From Geodermatophilus normandii (lineage in GTDB: Bacteria; Actinomycetota; Actinomycetes; Mycobacteriales; Geodermatophilaceae), in the NCBI RefSeq assembly GCF_003182485.1, contig NZ_QGTX01000001.1, positions 620,001-684,000 on the forward strand: a stretch of 64,000 bases of DNA. Direction: 5' to 3'. The stretch's first letter is position 1. The number at the start of each line of letters is the position of its first letter. A program made the position numbers and the translations under genes. The notes below the pieces were generated by a model that did no database searches, was not told where the DNA came from, and saw nothing but the letters and a program-made list of their open reading frames with translations. Of the stretch, positions 16,904 to 27,652 are shown piece after piece.

Positions 16904-18298
16904 ATGGCCGACCTGCCCCCGACCGTCTTCGTCCTCTTCGGCGCCACCGGCGACCTCGCCGCGCGCATGGTCCTGCCAGCCTTCGACGTCCTGCACCGCC
17001 GTGGGCTGCTGCCCGACGAGTGGCGCCTGGTCGGCAGCGGGCGCGGCGACCGCTCCGACGACGACTTCCGCGACCTGGTCCGCGACGCCCTGGCCGAGCA
17101 CGGCGACGGCGAGCCGGCCGACGGCCTGCCCGAGCGGCTGCGCTTCGCCGGCGGCGGGTTCGCCCCCGACGACCCCGGGCAGCTGGCCGACGCCGTGGCG
17201 GCCGCCCGCGAGGAGCTCGGGGAGGACGCCCAGCTCGTGCACTACCTCGCCGTCCCGCCGGGCGCCTTCGAGGGGATCACCCGGGCGCTGGACGCGCACG
17301 GCCTGGCCAAGGGCGCCCGCGTCGTCTTCGAGAAGCCCTACGGCACCTCCCCCGACGGCTTCCGCGAGCTCGACGAGCTGGTGCACTCGGTGCTCGACGA
17401 GGACCAGGTCTTCCGCATCGACCACTTCCTCGGCAAGGAGGGCACGCAGGACCTGCACGTGCTGCGGTTCGCCAACGGCCTGTTCGAGTCGGTGTGGAGC
17501 CGCGAGCACGTGGCGCAGGTGCAGGTCGACGTCCCCGAGACCCTCGACGTCGCCGACCGTGCCGAGTTCTACGACGCCACCGGGGCCACCCTCGACATGC
17601 TGGTCACCCACCTGTTCCAGGTGGCCGCCGAGGTCGCGATGGAGCCGCCGGTGTCCCTCACGCCCGGCGACCTGCAGGAGGCGCGCGAGGCGGTGCTCGC
17701 GGCGTTCCGGCCGCTGGCCCCCGAGGACGTCGTCCTCGGGCAGTTCACCGGCTACCGCGACCTCGACGACGTCGCCGACGACAGCACGACCGACACCTTC
17801 GTGGCCGCGCGGCTGTGGGTCGACACCGACCGGTGGCGCGGCGTGCCGTTCCTGCTGCGGACCGGCAAGCGGATGGCCGACAGCCAGCAGCGGGTCACGC
17901 TGGTGATGCGCCGTCCCGAGGGCCCGGTCGGCACGCTGCCAGGCGGGGGCAACACCGTCTCGCTGTCGCTGTCGGGTGCCGGCGCGCTCGACCTCGGGCT
18001 GGTGGCCAAGCGCCCGGGCCCGGGCCTGGAGCTCGCGGTCGCCGGGACCTCGCTGGACCTGGCCGCCGTCCCGGGCGGGGACCCGCTGCCGCCCTACGCC
18101 TCGCTGCTGCTCGACGTGCTGACCGGCGACCGGTCGCTGTTCACCACCAGCGCGGGTCTCGAGCACGCCTGGCGGGCCGTGCGGCCGGTGCTCGAGGACC
18201 GTCCGGAGGTGCGCCCCTACGAGCCCGGCTCGTGGGGCCCGGAGGAGGCGACGGCGCTGGCCGACCCGTGCGGCTGGGCCGTGGGGTCGGGCGGCTGA
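16904..18298 (+). CDS. Divergent glucose-6-phosphate dehydrogenase-family protein
   Basis: This is a G6PD-fold protein of 464 residues: the nucleotide loop GATGDLA at 13-19, EKPYG at 143-147 and the active-site segment RIDHFLGKE at 171-179. These predict NAD(P)+-dependent oxidation of glucose 6-phosphate to 6-phosphogluconolactone in the cytosol. Two things differ from a standard Zwf: it is about 40-50 residues shorter than usual, and the basic residue that normally follows the glycine loop (GDLAxRK) is methionine here (GDLAARM). It stands alone, without tal, tkt, opcA or pgl beside it. It may be a second isoenzyme with different cofactor or sugar preference; that is inference. Confidence 0.88.
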   Translation: MADLPPTVFVLFGATGDLAARMVLPAFDVLHRRGLLPDEWRLVGSGRGDRSDDDFRDLVRDALAEHGDGEPADGLPERLRFAGGGFAPDDPGQLADAVAAAREELGEDAQLVHYLAVPPGAFEGITRALDAHGLAKGARVVFEKPYGTSPDGFRELDELVHSVLDEDQVFRIDHFLGKEGTQDLHVLRFANGLFESVWSREHVAQVQVDVPETLDVADRAEFYDATGATLDMLVTHLFQVAAEVAMEPPVSLTPGDLQEAREAVLAAFRPLAPEDVVLGQFTGYRDLDDVADDSTTDTFVAARLWVDTDRWRGVPFLLRTGKRMADSQQRVTLVMRRPEGPVGTLPGGGNTVSLSLSGAGALDLGLVAKRPGPGLELAVAGTSLDLAAVPGGDPLPPYASLLLDVLTGDRSLFTTSAGLEHAWRAVRPVLEDRPEVRPYEPGSWGPEEATALADPCGWAVGSGG

Positions 18299-18488
18299 GA
18301 GGAGGGTCCGGACCGGGCGCTGGTCGCCTCGCGGCGAGAAGCACGACGCGGCTCCAGACCCCCGACCGAGGTCGGAGCGGTGTTCCGCGAAGGCGGTATC
18401 CAATTGGCACCCGGGGACACAGATCGCCCGGTCCGGACACCACCGACGGTACCCCGGTCCCGGCGCACACACACCGGGACACCGACTC

Positions 18489-19310
18489 CTATCCGAGGCC
18501 GCGCGCGTCCTGCTTGAGCGCCGTGTCGACGGTCAGCGCCGAGGCCAGCACCAGGCTCGCCAGCGGCTCGGGCAGCCGCGCGTGAACCCGGACGACGTAG
18601 CGGTCGGCCGTGGTGAACAGCGTCCGCGCCAGGCCCTCCCACGTCTTGGTGATCCGGGCGACCTCGGTGCCGAGGGAGTCGGTGACCGAGAAGTCCCAGG
18701 CCCGCCAGTTCTCCGCCTGGATCGCGCCGGCCGGCTGCCCGTCGACGACGAGGTCGAAGCGGATCCGGCCGAAGACGGTGGCCTGGACGATCTCCCCCAC
18801 CGGCGCCCCCTCGGGCGTCTCGACGACGACCCGTGACCTGACCAGCTTGGCCGGGCGGGTGAGCACGAGGACCGGCCCGTAGGCGTCGCGCACCTCGAGG
18901 CGGTGGGTGAGGTACTGGTCGAGGCTGCTGACGAACCGGACGACCTTCTTGGCCGTCGACTGCCCCACCTCGACGACCGCGCCGACCTGCACCCCGTTCG
19001 CGTCGAGGACGGCGTACTCGTTGGTGAGCTCGACGAGCTTGGTCCTCTGGTCGACCAGCAGGACGGGCTGGTCGTGCAGGACCGAGCGCCGCGGGGTGGC
19101 GCCGTACCGCTGGGCGCCGTGCTGCTGCCGGCTCCCGTACTGCTGGTGGCTCCCGTGGTGCTGCTGGACCGGCCGGGCCTGCGCGGGGACGGGCTGCGGG
19201 GCGGGCGGCTGCCGCACGTGCTCGGTCCAGGTCCGGCCGTCCCACCAGCGCGAACCGCCGCCGCCGGCGGGGTCGGGGTACCAGCCGGGCGGCGGGGAGG
19301 GCTGCGTCAC
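18489..19310 (-). CDS. DUF2510 plus scramblase-like (LURP-one-related) protein
   Basis: This is a protein of about 273 residues. Residues 1-30 hold a DUF2510 motif (PPPGWYPDPAG, RWWDGRTWTEH), typical at the N-terminus of actinobacterial membrane-associated proteins. A glutamine/histidine-rich linker (HHGSHQQYGSRQQHG) follows to about residue 75. The rest is a beta-rich domain of the phospholipid scramblase/LURP-one type (LVDQRTKLVELTNEYAV, VGAVVEVGQSTAKKVVRF, FDLVVDGQPAGAIQAENW). No calcium or lipid chemistry can be predicted. GTG start at 19308-19310; divergently transcribed from the M20 peptidase 47 bases away, so their promoters overlap. Confidence 0.85.
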   Translation of the reverse strand: MTQPSPPPGWYPDPAGGGGSRWWDGRTWTEHVRQPPAPQPVPAQARPVQQHHGSHQQYGSRQQHGAQRYGATPRRSVLHDQPVLLVDQRTKLVELTNEYAVLDANGVQVGAVVEVGQSTAKKVVRFVSSLDQYLTHRLEVRDAYGPVLVLTRPAKLVRSRVVVETPEGAPVGEIVQATVFGRIRFDLVVDGQPAGAIQAENWRAWDFSVTDSLGTEVARITKTWEGLARTLFTTADRYVVRVHARLPEPLASLVLASALTVDTALKQDARGLG

Positions 19311-19357
19311 GGCGGCGACGGTAACCGCTGCCGCCGGGCGTGCCAGACTCCCGAGCC

Positions 19358-20629
19358 GTGCCCGACCCGACCTCCGCCGAGGCCGCCGTCCTCGACGCCG
19401 TGGACGAGGCCGCCGCGGTCGGCCTGCTGTGCCGGCTGGTCGCCGTCCCCTCCGTGGGCGGCACCGCGGCCGAGAGCGAGGTGCAGGCCCTGGTCGCCGG
19501 CGAGCTCGACGCGCTGGGCTGCGACGTCGACCGCTGGGCCATCGACCTCGAGGCCGCCGCCACGGCACCGGACGCGCCCGGTCAGGAGGTCGCGCGCGAG
19601 GAGGCGTGGGGCGTCGTCGGCACGCTGCCCGGCGCCGATGACGGCGACCCCGCGCTGGTGCTCTGCGGGCACACCGACGTCGTCCCTCCCGGCGACCGCG
19701 CCTCGTGGGCCGGCGACCCGTTCACCCCTCGGCTCGACGGCGGCGCCGTGCACGGCCGCGGCACCTGCGACATGAAGGGCGGGCTGGTCTCGGCGCTCGC
19801 CGCGCTGGCCGCCGTGCGCGCCGCGGGGGTGCGCCTGCGCCGGCCGGTGGCGCTGCACGCCGTCGTCGGTGAGGAGGACGGCGGGCTCGGCGCCTGGGCG
19901 ACCCTGGCCCGCGGGCACCGCGGCGACGCCTGCGTCATCCCCGAGCCCACCGCCGGCGCCGTCGTCACCGCGGCCGCGGGCGCGCTCACCTTCCGGCTCG
20001 AGGTGACCGGCGCGGCCGCGCACGCCGCGATGCGCGACCGCGGGGTGAGCGCCGTCGAGCTGTTCGCCGACCTCCACGCGGACCTGCGCGCGTTCGAGGC
20101 CGAGCGGCAGCGCGACGCCGACCCCCGCTTCGCCGGCGAGCGGTACCCGTTCGGGCTGTCGATCGGCACGGTGCGCGCCGGCGACTGGGCGTCGACCGTG
20201 CCCGACCGGCTGGTGGCCGAGGGCCGCTACGGCGTGCGGCTGGGCGAGCCGGTCGAGGTGGCCCGCGCGGCGTTCGAGGCCCGGGTCGCCGCGTCCTGCG
20301 CCGCGCACCCGTGGCTGGCCGCGCACCCGGTGCGGGTCACCTGGACCGGCGGCGCCTTCGCCAGCGGCCAGCTGCCGCCGGCGCACGGGCTGCTCGGCCA
20401 GGTGCGCGACGCCGTCGTCGACGCGGGCGGGCCGCCCCCGCCGGAACGCGCCGTCCCCGCCGGCACCGACCTGCGCCTCTACGCCGCCGCCGGCATCCCG
20501 GCGCTGCACCTGGGCCCGGGCGACCTGCACCTGGCGCACGGCCCGGCCGAGCGGGTGCCGGTGGCCGAGGTGACCGCCGTGGCCCGCGCGCTGGCGCTGC
20601 TGGTCCTGCGCCGCTGCGGGGTCGCGTGA
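19358..20629 (+). CDS. M20-family metallopeptidase/deacylase (ArgE/DapE/CPG2 type)
   Basis: This is a cytosolic zinc-dependent amidohydrolase of about 423 residues. Metal ligands are visible in CGHTDVVP (His and Asp near residues 105-107), GRGTCDMKGG (Asp at about 138), GEEDGG (catalytic Glu and bridging Glu near 172-173) and IPEPTAG. A dimerisation lid domain lies in the middle (LTFRLEVTGAAAHAAMRDRGV). The family removes N-acyl or peptide groups; the exact substrate cannot be told, and no arg or dap genes are nearby. The start may be the GTG at 19358 or one six codons earlier. Its stop overlaps the start of the HD-domain gene as GTGA. Confidence 0.9.
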   Translation: MPDPTSAEAAVLDAVDEAAAVGLLCRLVAVPSVGGTAAESEVQALVAGELDALGCDVDRWAIDLEAAATAPDAPGQEVAREEAWGVVGTLPGADDGDPALVLCGHTDVVPPGDRASWAGDPFTPRLDGGAVHGRGTCDMKGGLVSALAALAAVRAAGVRLRRPVALHAVVGEEDGGLGAWATLARGHRGDACVIPEPTAGAVVTAAAGALTFRLEVTGAAAHAAMRDRGVSAVELFADLHADLRAFEAERQRDADPRFAGERYPFGLSIGTVRAGDWASTVPDRLVAEGRYGVRLGEPVEVARAAFEARVAASCAAHPWLAAHPVRVTWTGGAFASGQLPPAHGLLGQVRDAVVDAGGPPPPERAVPAGTDLRLYAAAGIPALHLGPGDLHLAHGPAERVPVAEVTAVARALALLVLRRCGVA

Positions 20630-21249
20630 CCGGCGTCGGCTTCGAGGCCTTCGCCGCGCTGACCGGCGACTCCCCCACCGCGCGCACCGAGTGGGCGGCC
20701 GTCGTCGCCGCGTGGAGCGAGCCGCACCGCCGCTACCACGACCTGCACCACCTGGCCGCCGTCCTCGGGCTGGTCGGCGAGCTCGGCGGGGCCGCCCCCG
20801 ACCCGGACGCCGTCGCGCTGGCCGCCTGGTACCACGACGTCGTCTACGACCCGCGCCGCGGCGACAACGAGCAGGTCAGCGCCGAGCGGGCGCAGGCGGG
20901 GCTCACCGGCCTGGTGCCGCCCGCGCGGGTGGAGGAGGTGGCCCGGCTGGTGCTGCTGACCGCCGGGCACGACGCCGCCCCGGACGACGGGAACGGCGCC
21001 GTCCTCTGCGACGCCGACCTCGCGGTGCTGGCCGGGCCGCCGGAGGCCTACGCCGCCTACGCCTCCGCCGTCCGCGAGGAGTACCGGCACCTGTCCGACG
21101 AGGTGTTCACCGCGGGCCGGATCGCCGTCCTCGAGTCGCTGCTGGCGCTGCCCGCCCTCTACCGGCTGCCCGCGACGGCGGGCTGGGAGCCGCGGGCACG
21201 AGCCAACCTGGCCGCCGAGCTCACCCTGCTGCGCGGTCGCCCTTCCTGA
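20626..21249 (+). CDS. HD-domain metal-dependent phosphohydrolase-like protein
   Basis: This is a helical protein of 207 residues with HD-superfamily landmarks: YHDLHHL at 37-43, AWYHDVVYD with the His-Asp pair at about 70-71, a histidine in TAGHDA and an aspartate in CDADLAVL. Relatives are often annotated as predicted metal-dependent HD hydrolases without known substrate, presumably nucleotides. The GTG start is fused to the stop of the M20 peptidase gene (GTGA), indicating a two-gene operon. The last 29 bases overlap the end of the convergent DUF4031 gene. Confidence 0.86.
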   Translation: MTGVGFEAFAALTGDSPTARTEWAAVVAAWSEPHRRYHDLHHLAAVLGLVGELGGAAPDPDAVALAAWYHDVVYDPRRGDNEQVSAERAQAGLTGLVPPARVEEVARLVLLTAGHDAAPDDGNGAVLCDADLAVLAGPPEAYAAYASAVREEYRHLSDEVFTAGRIAVLESLLALPALYRLPATAGWEPRARANLAAELTLLRGRPS

Positions 21250-21496
21250 GCCGCAGGCCCGCCGCCACCAGCCGGGCCAGCAGCTCCCGGGCCCCGACCG
21301 GCTGCGCGCCGGCGGCCACGGCGACGTCGTAGAGGTCCTCGGGGACGTCGTAGTGGTCGCCCTGGAACGCCCGGCGCGGGATGCCCAGCTCGGCGGCGAC
21401 GAAGGCGTGCAGCTCCTCGTAGGAGACGTCGCTGACCAGGTGCGACCAGCGCCGCCCCCGCCACGGCCACACGGGACTGTCGATCAGGACGGCCAC
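21221..21496 (-). CDS. DUF4031 domain protein
   Basis: This is a small protein of about 91 residues matching DUF4031: VLIDSPVWPWRGRRWSHLVSD at the start, FVAAELGIPRRAFQGDHYDVPED in the middle and LRKGDR at the end. Function is unknown. Start: GTG at 21494-21496 is preceded by GAGGAG with good spacing; the GTG two codons earlier would sit inside that site. It converges with the HD gene and the two coding ends overlap by 29 bases. Confidence 0.85.
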   Translation of the reverse strand: MAVLIDSPVWPWRGRRWSHLVSDVSYEELHAFVAAELGIPRRAFQGDHYDVPEDLYDVAVAAGAQPVGARELLARLVAAGLRLRKGDRAAG

Positions 21497-21609
21497 GGGC
21501 ACCTCCTCGCTGCGCTCGTCGAGCCCGCGGCCGCGGCGCTCCGCCCCTGCGTGGCCCCGCGAGCTCGGCCACGGGGTGCAGTCTGCCCGGGACCACTAGC
21601 GTCGTCGCC

Positions 21610-22608
21610 GTGAGCAGGGAGATCCGCTGGGGCATCGTCGGGCCGGGCCGCATCGCGCAGAGCGTGATCGGCGACTTCGCGCACGTCGAGGGGGCCCGGC
21701 CGGTGGCGGTGGCGTCGCGCTCGGCCGACCGGGCCCGGGCCTTCGCCCAGCAGCACGGGCTCGAGCGGGCGTACGGCTCCTACGCGGAGGTCCTCGCCGA
21801 TCCCGACGTCGACGTCCTCTACCTCGCGACGCCGCACCCCCAGCACCACGCGGTCGCGCTGGCCGCCATCGAGGCGGGCAAGGCGCTGCTGGTGGAGAAG
21901 GCGTTCACCGCGACGACGGCCGGGGCGCAGGAGGTGGTGACGGCGGCCCGCGAGGCCGGCGTCTTCGTCATGGAGGCGATGTGGACGCGCTTCCAGCCCG
22001 CCGTCGTCGCGCTGCGCGACCTCGTCGCCGACGGCGCGATCGGCGAGGTGCGGTCGGTGCAGGCCGACCTCGGCGTCGACCGCGTCTACGACCCCGACGA
22101 CCGGCTGTTCGCCCTCGAGCTCGGCGGCGGCGCACTCCTCGACCTCGGCGTCTACGTCGTCTCCTTCGCCCAGATGCTGCTCGGCACGCCCGACACGGTG
22201 ACCGCCGCCGGCTCGACCTACCCCACCGGCGCCGACGCCGAGGCGGCCGTGCTGCTCGGCTGGGAGGACGGCCGCTCGGCGACGCTGACGACGTCGCTGC
22301 GCTACCCGACGCCCGGCCAGGCGCGGGTGTTCGGCACGGGCGGGTGGATCGACGTCCTCCCCCGCTTCCACCACCCGGCCACCATCGTGCTGCACCGCAG
22401 CGGCGCCGAGCCCGAGGAGATCACCCGCCCGGCGGCCGGGGTGGGCTACTCGCACGAGCTCGCCGAGGTCACCCGCTGCCTGCAGGAGGGCCGCACGGAG
22501 AGCGCGGTCATGCCGCTGGCCGACACCCTCGCCGTCCAGGACGTCCTCGGGCAGGCGGCCGCGCAGCTCGGCGTGCACCACCGGGAGGACCCGCACGTCC
22601 TCGGCTGA
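21610..22608 (+). CDS. Gfo/Idh/MocA-family NAD(P)-dependent oxidoreductase
   Basis: This is a 332-residue dehydrogenase. The N-terminal Rossmann fold has GIVGPGRIAQ at about 8-17 and LATPHPQHH; the family lysine sits in LLVEKAFT at about residue 97; the C-terminal half (MEAMWTRFQPAVVALRDLV, GGGALLDLGVYVVSF) is the substrate-binding beta sheet. The MWTRF and GGALLDLGVY motifs resemble the dimeric dihydrodiol or xylose dehydrogenase-type subgroup. Sugar or polyol oxidation is therefore likely, but the substrate is unknown. GTG start. Its stop directly abuts the stop of the DUF72 gene. Confidence 0.9.
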   Translation: MSREIRWGIVGPGRIAQSVIGDFAHVEGARPVAVASRSADRARAFAQQHGLERAYGSYAEVLADPDVDVLYLATPHPQHHAVALAAIEAGKALLVEKAFTATTAGAQEVVTAAREAGVFVMEAMWTRFQPAVVALRDLVADGAIGEVRSVQADLGVDRVYDPDDRLFALELGGGALLDLGVYVVSFAQMLLGTPDTVTAAGSTYPTGADAEAAVLLGWEDGRSATLTTSLRYPTPGQARVFGTGGWIDVLPRFHHPATIVLHRSGAEPEEITRPAAGVGYSHELAEVTRCLQEGRTESAVMPLADTLAVQDVLGQAAAQLGVHHREDPHVLG

Positions 22609-23394
22609 TCAGGCCGCCGCCCAGGCCGCACCGGTCGCCTCCTCCGGCGTGGGCACCCGGGTGGGCGTGCGGCCGGCCCGCCGCACCGCGCCGGCCAGGG
22701 CGACGGCGTCGACCACCGCCGCACCGCCGGGGTCGTTGTTGAGGTAGACGAACACGTCCTCGTCGTCGGCGTACGCGGCCGCCATCCGCTGCGCCCACTC
22801 CTCCAGCGCGGCCGGCGGGTAGCCCCAGCCCTCGGCGCCGGTGTGCAGCCGCAGGTAACCCCAGCCGGTGGTGCGCCACAGCGGCGTCACCGGCCGCTCG
22901 GCGCGGTCGGCCCAGCACAGCGCGGCGCCGTAGCGCTCGAGCAGCGCCCGCACCTCGTCGGTCTCCCAGGTCGCGTGCCGCGGCTCGACGGCCACCCGCA
23001 GGCCCGGCGGGAAGCAGGCGAGGCAGTCGCGCAGCAGCCCGGCGTCGGCCTTGAGCGTGGGCGGCAGCTGCAGCAGGACGACGTCGAGCCGGTCGCCGAG
23101 CCCCTCCGCGTGCTGCACCAGCCGGGCCACCGGCTCCTCGGGCTCGCGCAACCGCTTGACGTGGGTGAGGAACCGGCTGGCCTTGACCGCCCAGCGGTAG
23201 TCGGGCGGAGTCCGCTCCCGCCACGCGGCGAAGGTGTCCCGCTCGGGGAGCCGGTAGAAGGCGGCGTTGCTCTCGACGGTGGCGAAGTGCTGCGCGTGGT
23301 GCTCCAGCCACAGCCGCTGGGGCATGCGCTGGGGGTAGAAGCGGCCGCGCCAGTCGCGGTACTGCCACCCCGACGTCCCGATCACCACGGCCAC
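22609..23394 (-). CDS. DUF72 domain protein (YecE-like)
   Basis: This is a 261-residue predicted TIM-barrel protein of the DUF72/YecE family. IGTSGWQYRDWRGRFYP is at the N-terminus, the typical FATVESNAAFYRLPE follows, then LLQLPPTLKAD, VAVEPRHATWE and VYLNNDPGG. The family is widespread but its biochemical activity is not established. No signal peptide. It is read toward the oxidoreductase gene and ends base-to-base with it. The large palindrome at 23433-23492 lies just upstream of its start and may influence its promoter. Confidence 0.9.
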   Translation of the reverse strand: MAVVIGTSGWQYRDWRGRFYPQRMPQRLWLEHHAQHFATVESNAAFYRLPERDTFAAWRERTPPDYRWAVKASRFLTHVKRLREPEEPVARLVQHAEGLGDRLDVVLLQLPPTLKADAGLLRDCLACFPPGLRVAVEPRHATWETDEVRALLERYGAALCWADRAERPVTPLWRTTGWGYLRLHTGAEGWGYPPAALEEWAQRMAAAYADDEDVFVYLNNDPGGAAVVDAVALAGAVRRAGRTPTRVPTPEEATGAAWAAA

Positions 23395-23432
23395 GCCAGC
23401 GGCCTACCCTGCGCCGTCGGGGCCGACGCCCG

Positions 23433-23492
23433 CCGAGATCGGCGGTCTCGTACGCCTGCGGAGCCGTACGCGTACGAGACCGCCGATCTCGG
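23433..23492. repeat. 60-base intergenic palindrome with perfect 23-bp arms
   Basis: CCGAGATCGGCGGTCTCGTA and three more bases (23433-23455) are the exact reverse complement of 23470-23492, with a 14-base spacer CTGCGGAGCCGTAC. It lies between the groEL terminator and the start of the DUF72 gene. It is far longer than needed for termination and may be a REP-like element, a cruciform-forming site or a protein-binding site. No second copy was noticed elsewhere in the window. Confidence 0.9.
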
Positions 23493-23518
23493 CACGGACA
23501 CCGCCCGCGAACGCCGAC

Positions 23519-23550
23519 AGGGGCGGCCCCGCGGATGCGGGACCGCCCCT
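23519..23550 (-). terminator. groEL2 terminator hairpin
   Basis: AGGGGCGG and CCCGC pair with GCGGG and CCGCCCCT around a GGAT loop, with a single C-A mismatch. It begins 36 bases downstream of the groEL2 stop in the direction of transcription. Confidence 0.7.
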
Positions 23551-23585
23551 GCCGGGCAGTGCGTGGTGCTACGGGGTGGCGGGAC

Positions 23586-25932
<2,347 letters not shown>

Positions 25933-26153
25933 GTGTGCTCCCACGGTGCGTGCGTGCGGACGGCCCCCGTGATCCGGGGACCGGGGTACAGCTCTTCCGC
26001 CCGTCGGACACGTGCGTGGAACTGACGACCGCGCGAGAACGTACAGCAGGGACGCCGCCGTGGGGAGATCCTCGCCACACGACTCGGGGACGACGGGCCG
26101 AGGATGTCACCCGCCGGATCGACGTCCCGACCCCACGCCCCCGCGCCGGGGTC

Positions 26154-27455
26154 TCAGCCGATGAGGCCGGCCTCCCGGACCGACCGCAGCGACGGCTCCA
26201 CCCGGTGGGTCGGGCCGACGACCGGCTCGAGCGGGTCGAGGGTCTTGAGGCCCTCGCCGGTGTTGAGGACGACCGTCTCCTTCGTGGGGTCCAGCCGGCC
26301 GTCCTCGACGAGCTGCCGCAGCACGGCCACCGTCACCCCGCCGGCGGTCTCGGCGAAGACGCCGGTGGTGCGGGCGAGGTCGCGGATGCCCTGCACGATG
26401 GCCTCGTCGCCGACCCGGCCGACGGCGCCGCCGGTGCGGCGGATGGCGTCCAGCGCGTAGGGGCCGTCGGCGGGGTTGCCGATGTTGAGCGACTTGGCGA
26501 TGCCGGTCGGCTTGACCGGCCTGACGACGTCCCAGCCGTTGTCGAAGGCGGTGGCGATGGGGTCGCAGCCGGCCGACTGGGCGCCGAACACCCGCCACTC
26601 CGTGTCCTCGACCATCCCGGCGGCGGCCAGCTCACGCCACGCCTTGTCCACCTTGGTGAGCAGCGAGCCCGACGCCATGGGGATGACCACCTGGGCCGGG
26701 ATCCGCCAGCCGAGCTGCTCGGCGATCTCGTAGCCCATCGTCTTGGAGCCCTCGGCGTAGTAGGGCCGCACGTTCTGGTTGACGAAGGCGGTGTCCTCGA
26801 ACTCGTCGGTCTCGGCGAGCTCGCTGGTCAGCCGGTTGACGTCGTCGTAGGAGCCGTCGACGGCGACCAGCGTCTGGCCGTAGACCGCCGACTGCACGAC
26901 CTTGCCCGGCTCGAGGTCGGCCGGGATGAAGACGAAGGACGGGATGCCGACGCGAGCGGCGTGCGCGGCGACGGAGTTGGCCAGGTTGCCGGTGGAGGCC
27001 GCGGCGATCTTGCGGTAGCCCAGCCCCCTGGCCGCGGTGGCGGCGAGGCTGACCACGCGGTCCTTGAACGAGTGCGTGGGGTTGGCCGAGTCGTCCTTGA
27101 CCCACAGGCCGCCGGTGATGCCGAGCTCGGCGGCCAGCCGGTCGGCGCGCACCAGCGGCGTCATGCCCGGGTCGAGGGAGACGCGGTCGGCGGGGTCCTG
27201 GCCCACCGGCAGCAGCGCGGCGTAGCGCCAGATGTTCTGCGGGCCTGCCTCGATCTGCTCGCGGGTGACCGCGCGCATGCGCTCGGGGTCGTAGTCGACC
27301 TCCAGCGGGCCGAAGCACTGCGCGCAGGCGTGCTCGGCGATCAGGCCGAAGGTGGCGCCGCAGTTGCGACAGACGAGGCCGCGGGCGGGGCTCGGCGGAA
27401 CGGGGCCGCCGGCGGACGAGTCGGCCTGCAGAGAACCGGGAGCGGTCAGGGTCAT
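26154..27455 (-). CDS. thrC: Threonine synthase
   Basis: This is a 433-residue pyridoxal-phosphate enzyme that converts O-phosphohomoserine to threonine. The N-terminus has a short zinc-ribbon-like knuckle (CRNC at 29-32 and CAQC at 44-47), then DPGMTPLVRADRL and the cofactor lysine at residue 131 in THSFKDR. AASTGNLANSVAAHAA follows for phosphate binding, then a C-terminal domain with MASGSLLTKVDKAW and AETAGGVTVA. It is separate from any hom or thrB gene. The start is fixed by GGAGG about ten bases before the ATG. A SAM-I riboswitch occupies the leader immediately upstream, an unusual arrangement for this gene. Confidence 0.95.
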   Translation of the reverse strand: MTLTAPGSLQADSSAGGPVPPSPARGLVCRNCGATFGLIAEHACAQCFGPLEVDYDPERMRAVTREQIEAGPQNIWRYAALLPVGQDPADRVSLDPGMTPLVRADRLAAELGITGGLWVKDDSANPTHSFKDRVVSLAATAARGLGYRKIAAASTGNLANSVAAHAARVGIPSFVFIPADLEPGKVVQSAVYGQTLVAVDGSYDDVNRLTSELAETDEFEDTAFVNQNVRPYYAEGSKTMGYEIAEQLGWRIPAQVVIPMASGSLLTKVDKAWRELAAAGMVEDTEWRVFGAQSAGCDPIATAFDNGWDVVRPVKPTGIAKSLNIGNPADGPYALDAIRRTGGAVGRVGDEAIVQGIRDLARTTGVFAETAGGVTVAVLRQLVEDGRLDPTKETVVLNTGEGLKTLDPLEPVVGPTHRVEPSLRSVREAGLIG

Positions 27456-27469
27456 GCGACGACTACCTC

Positions 27470-27589
27470 CTCATCTTCCCCGCGTCGGGCCGTCGAGCCG
27501 CGCGGGACGGAATTGGCACCTCTCGCCGCTCGCGCGAGCGCGGTTGCCGGGGCTTCACCGGGCCGTGTCCCTCTGCCCCTCTGGATGAG
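27470..27589 (-). promoter_or_regulatory. SAM-I (S-box) riboswitch in the thrC leader
   Basis: On the minus strand the order of conserved blocks is CTCATCCAGAG, GAGGGA, GGCCC, TGAAGCCCCGGCAACC, then AGGTGCCAATTCC and finally GAAGATGAG. P1 is CTCATC (27584-27589) with GATGAG (27470-27475), P2 is GGGC with GCCC, and P4 is CCCGCG with CGCGGG just before the final block. All signature junction bases of the SAM-I class are present. The 3' arm of P1 directly abuts the AGGAGG ribosome site of thrC, so SAM-stabilised P1 could reduce ribosome access. No obvious terminator alternative was seen. Confidence 0.9.
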
Positions 27590-27652
27590 TGGAACGGGCC
27601 CGACTCTACCCGGCTGCCCGGGCCGCCCCGGGCTCCGGCCATGCTGGCGCCC

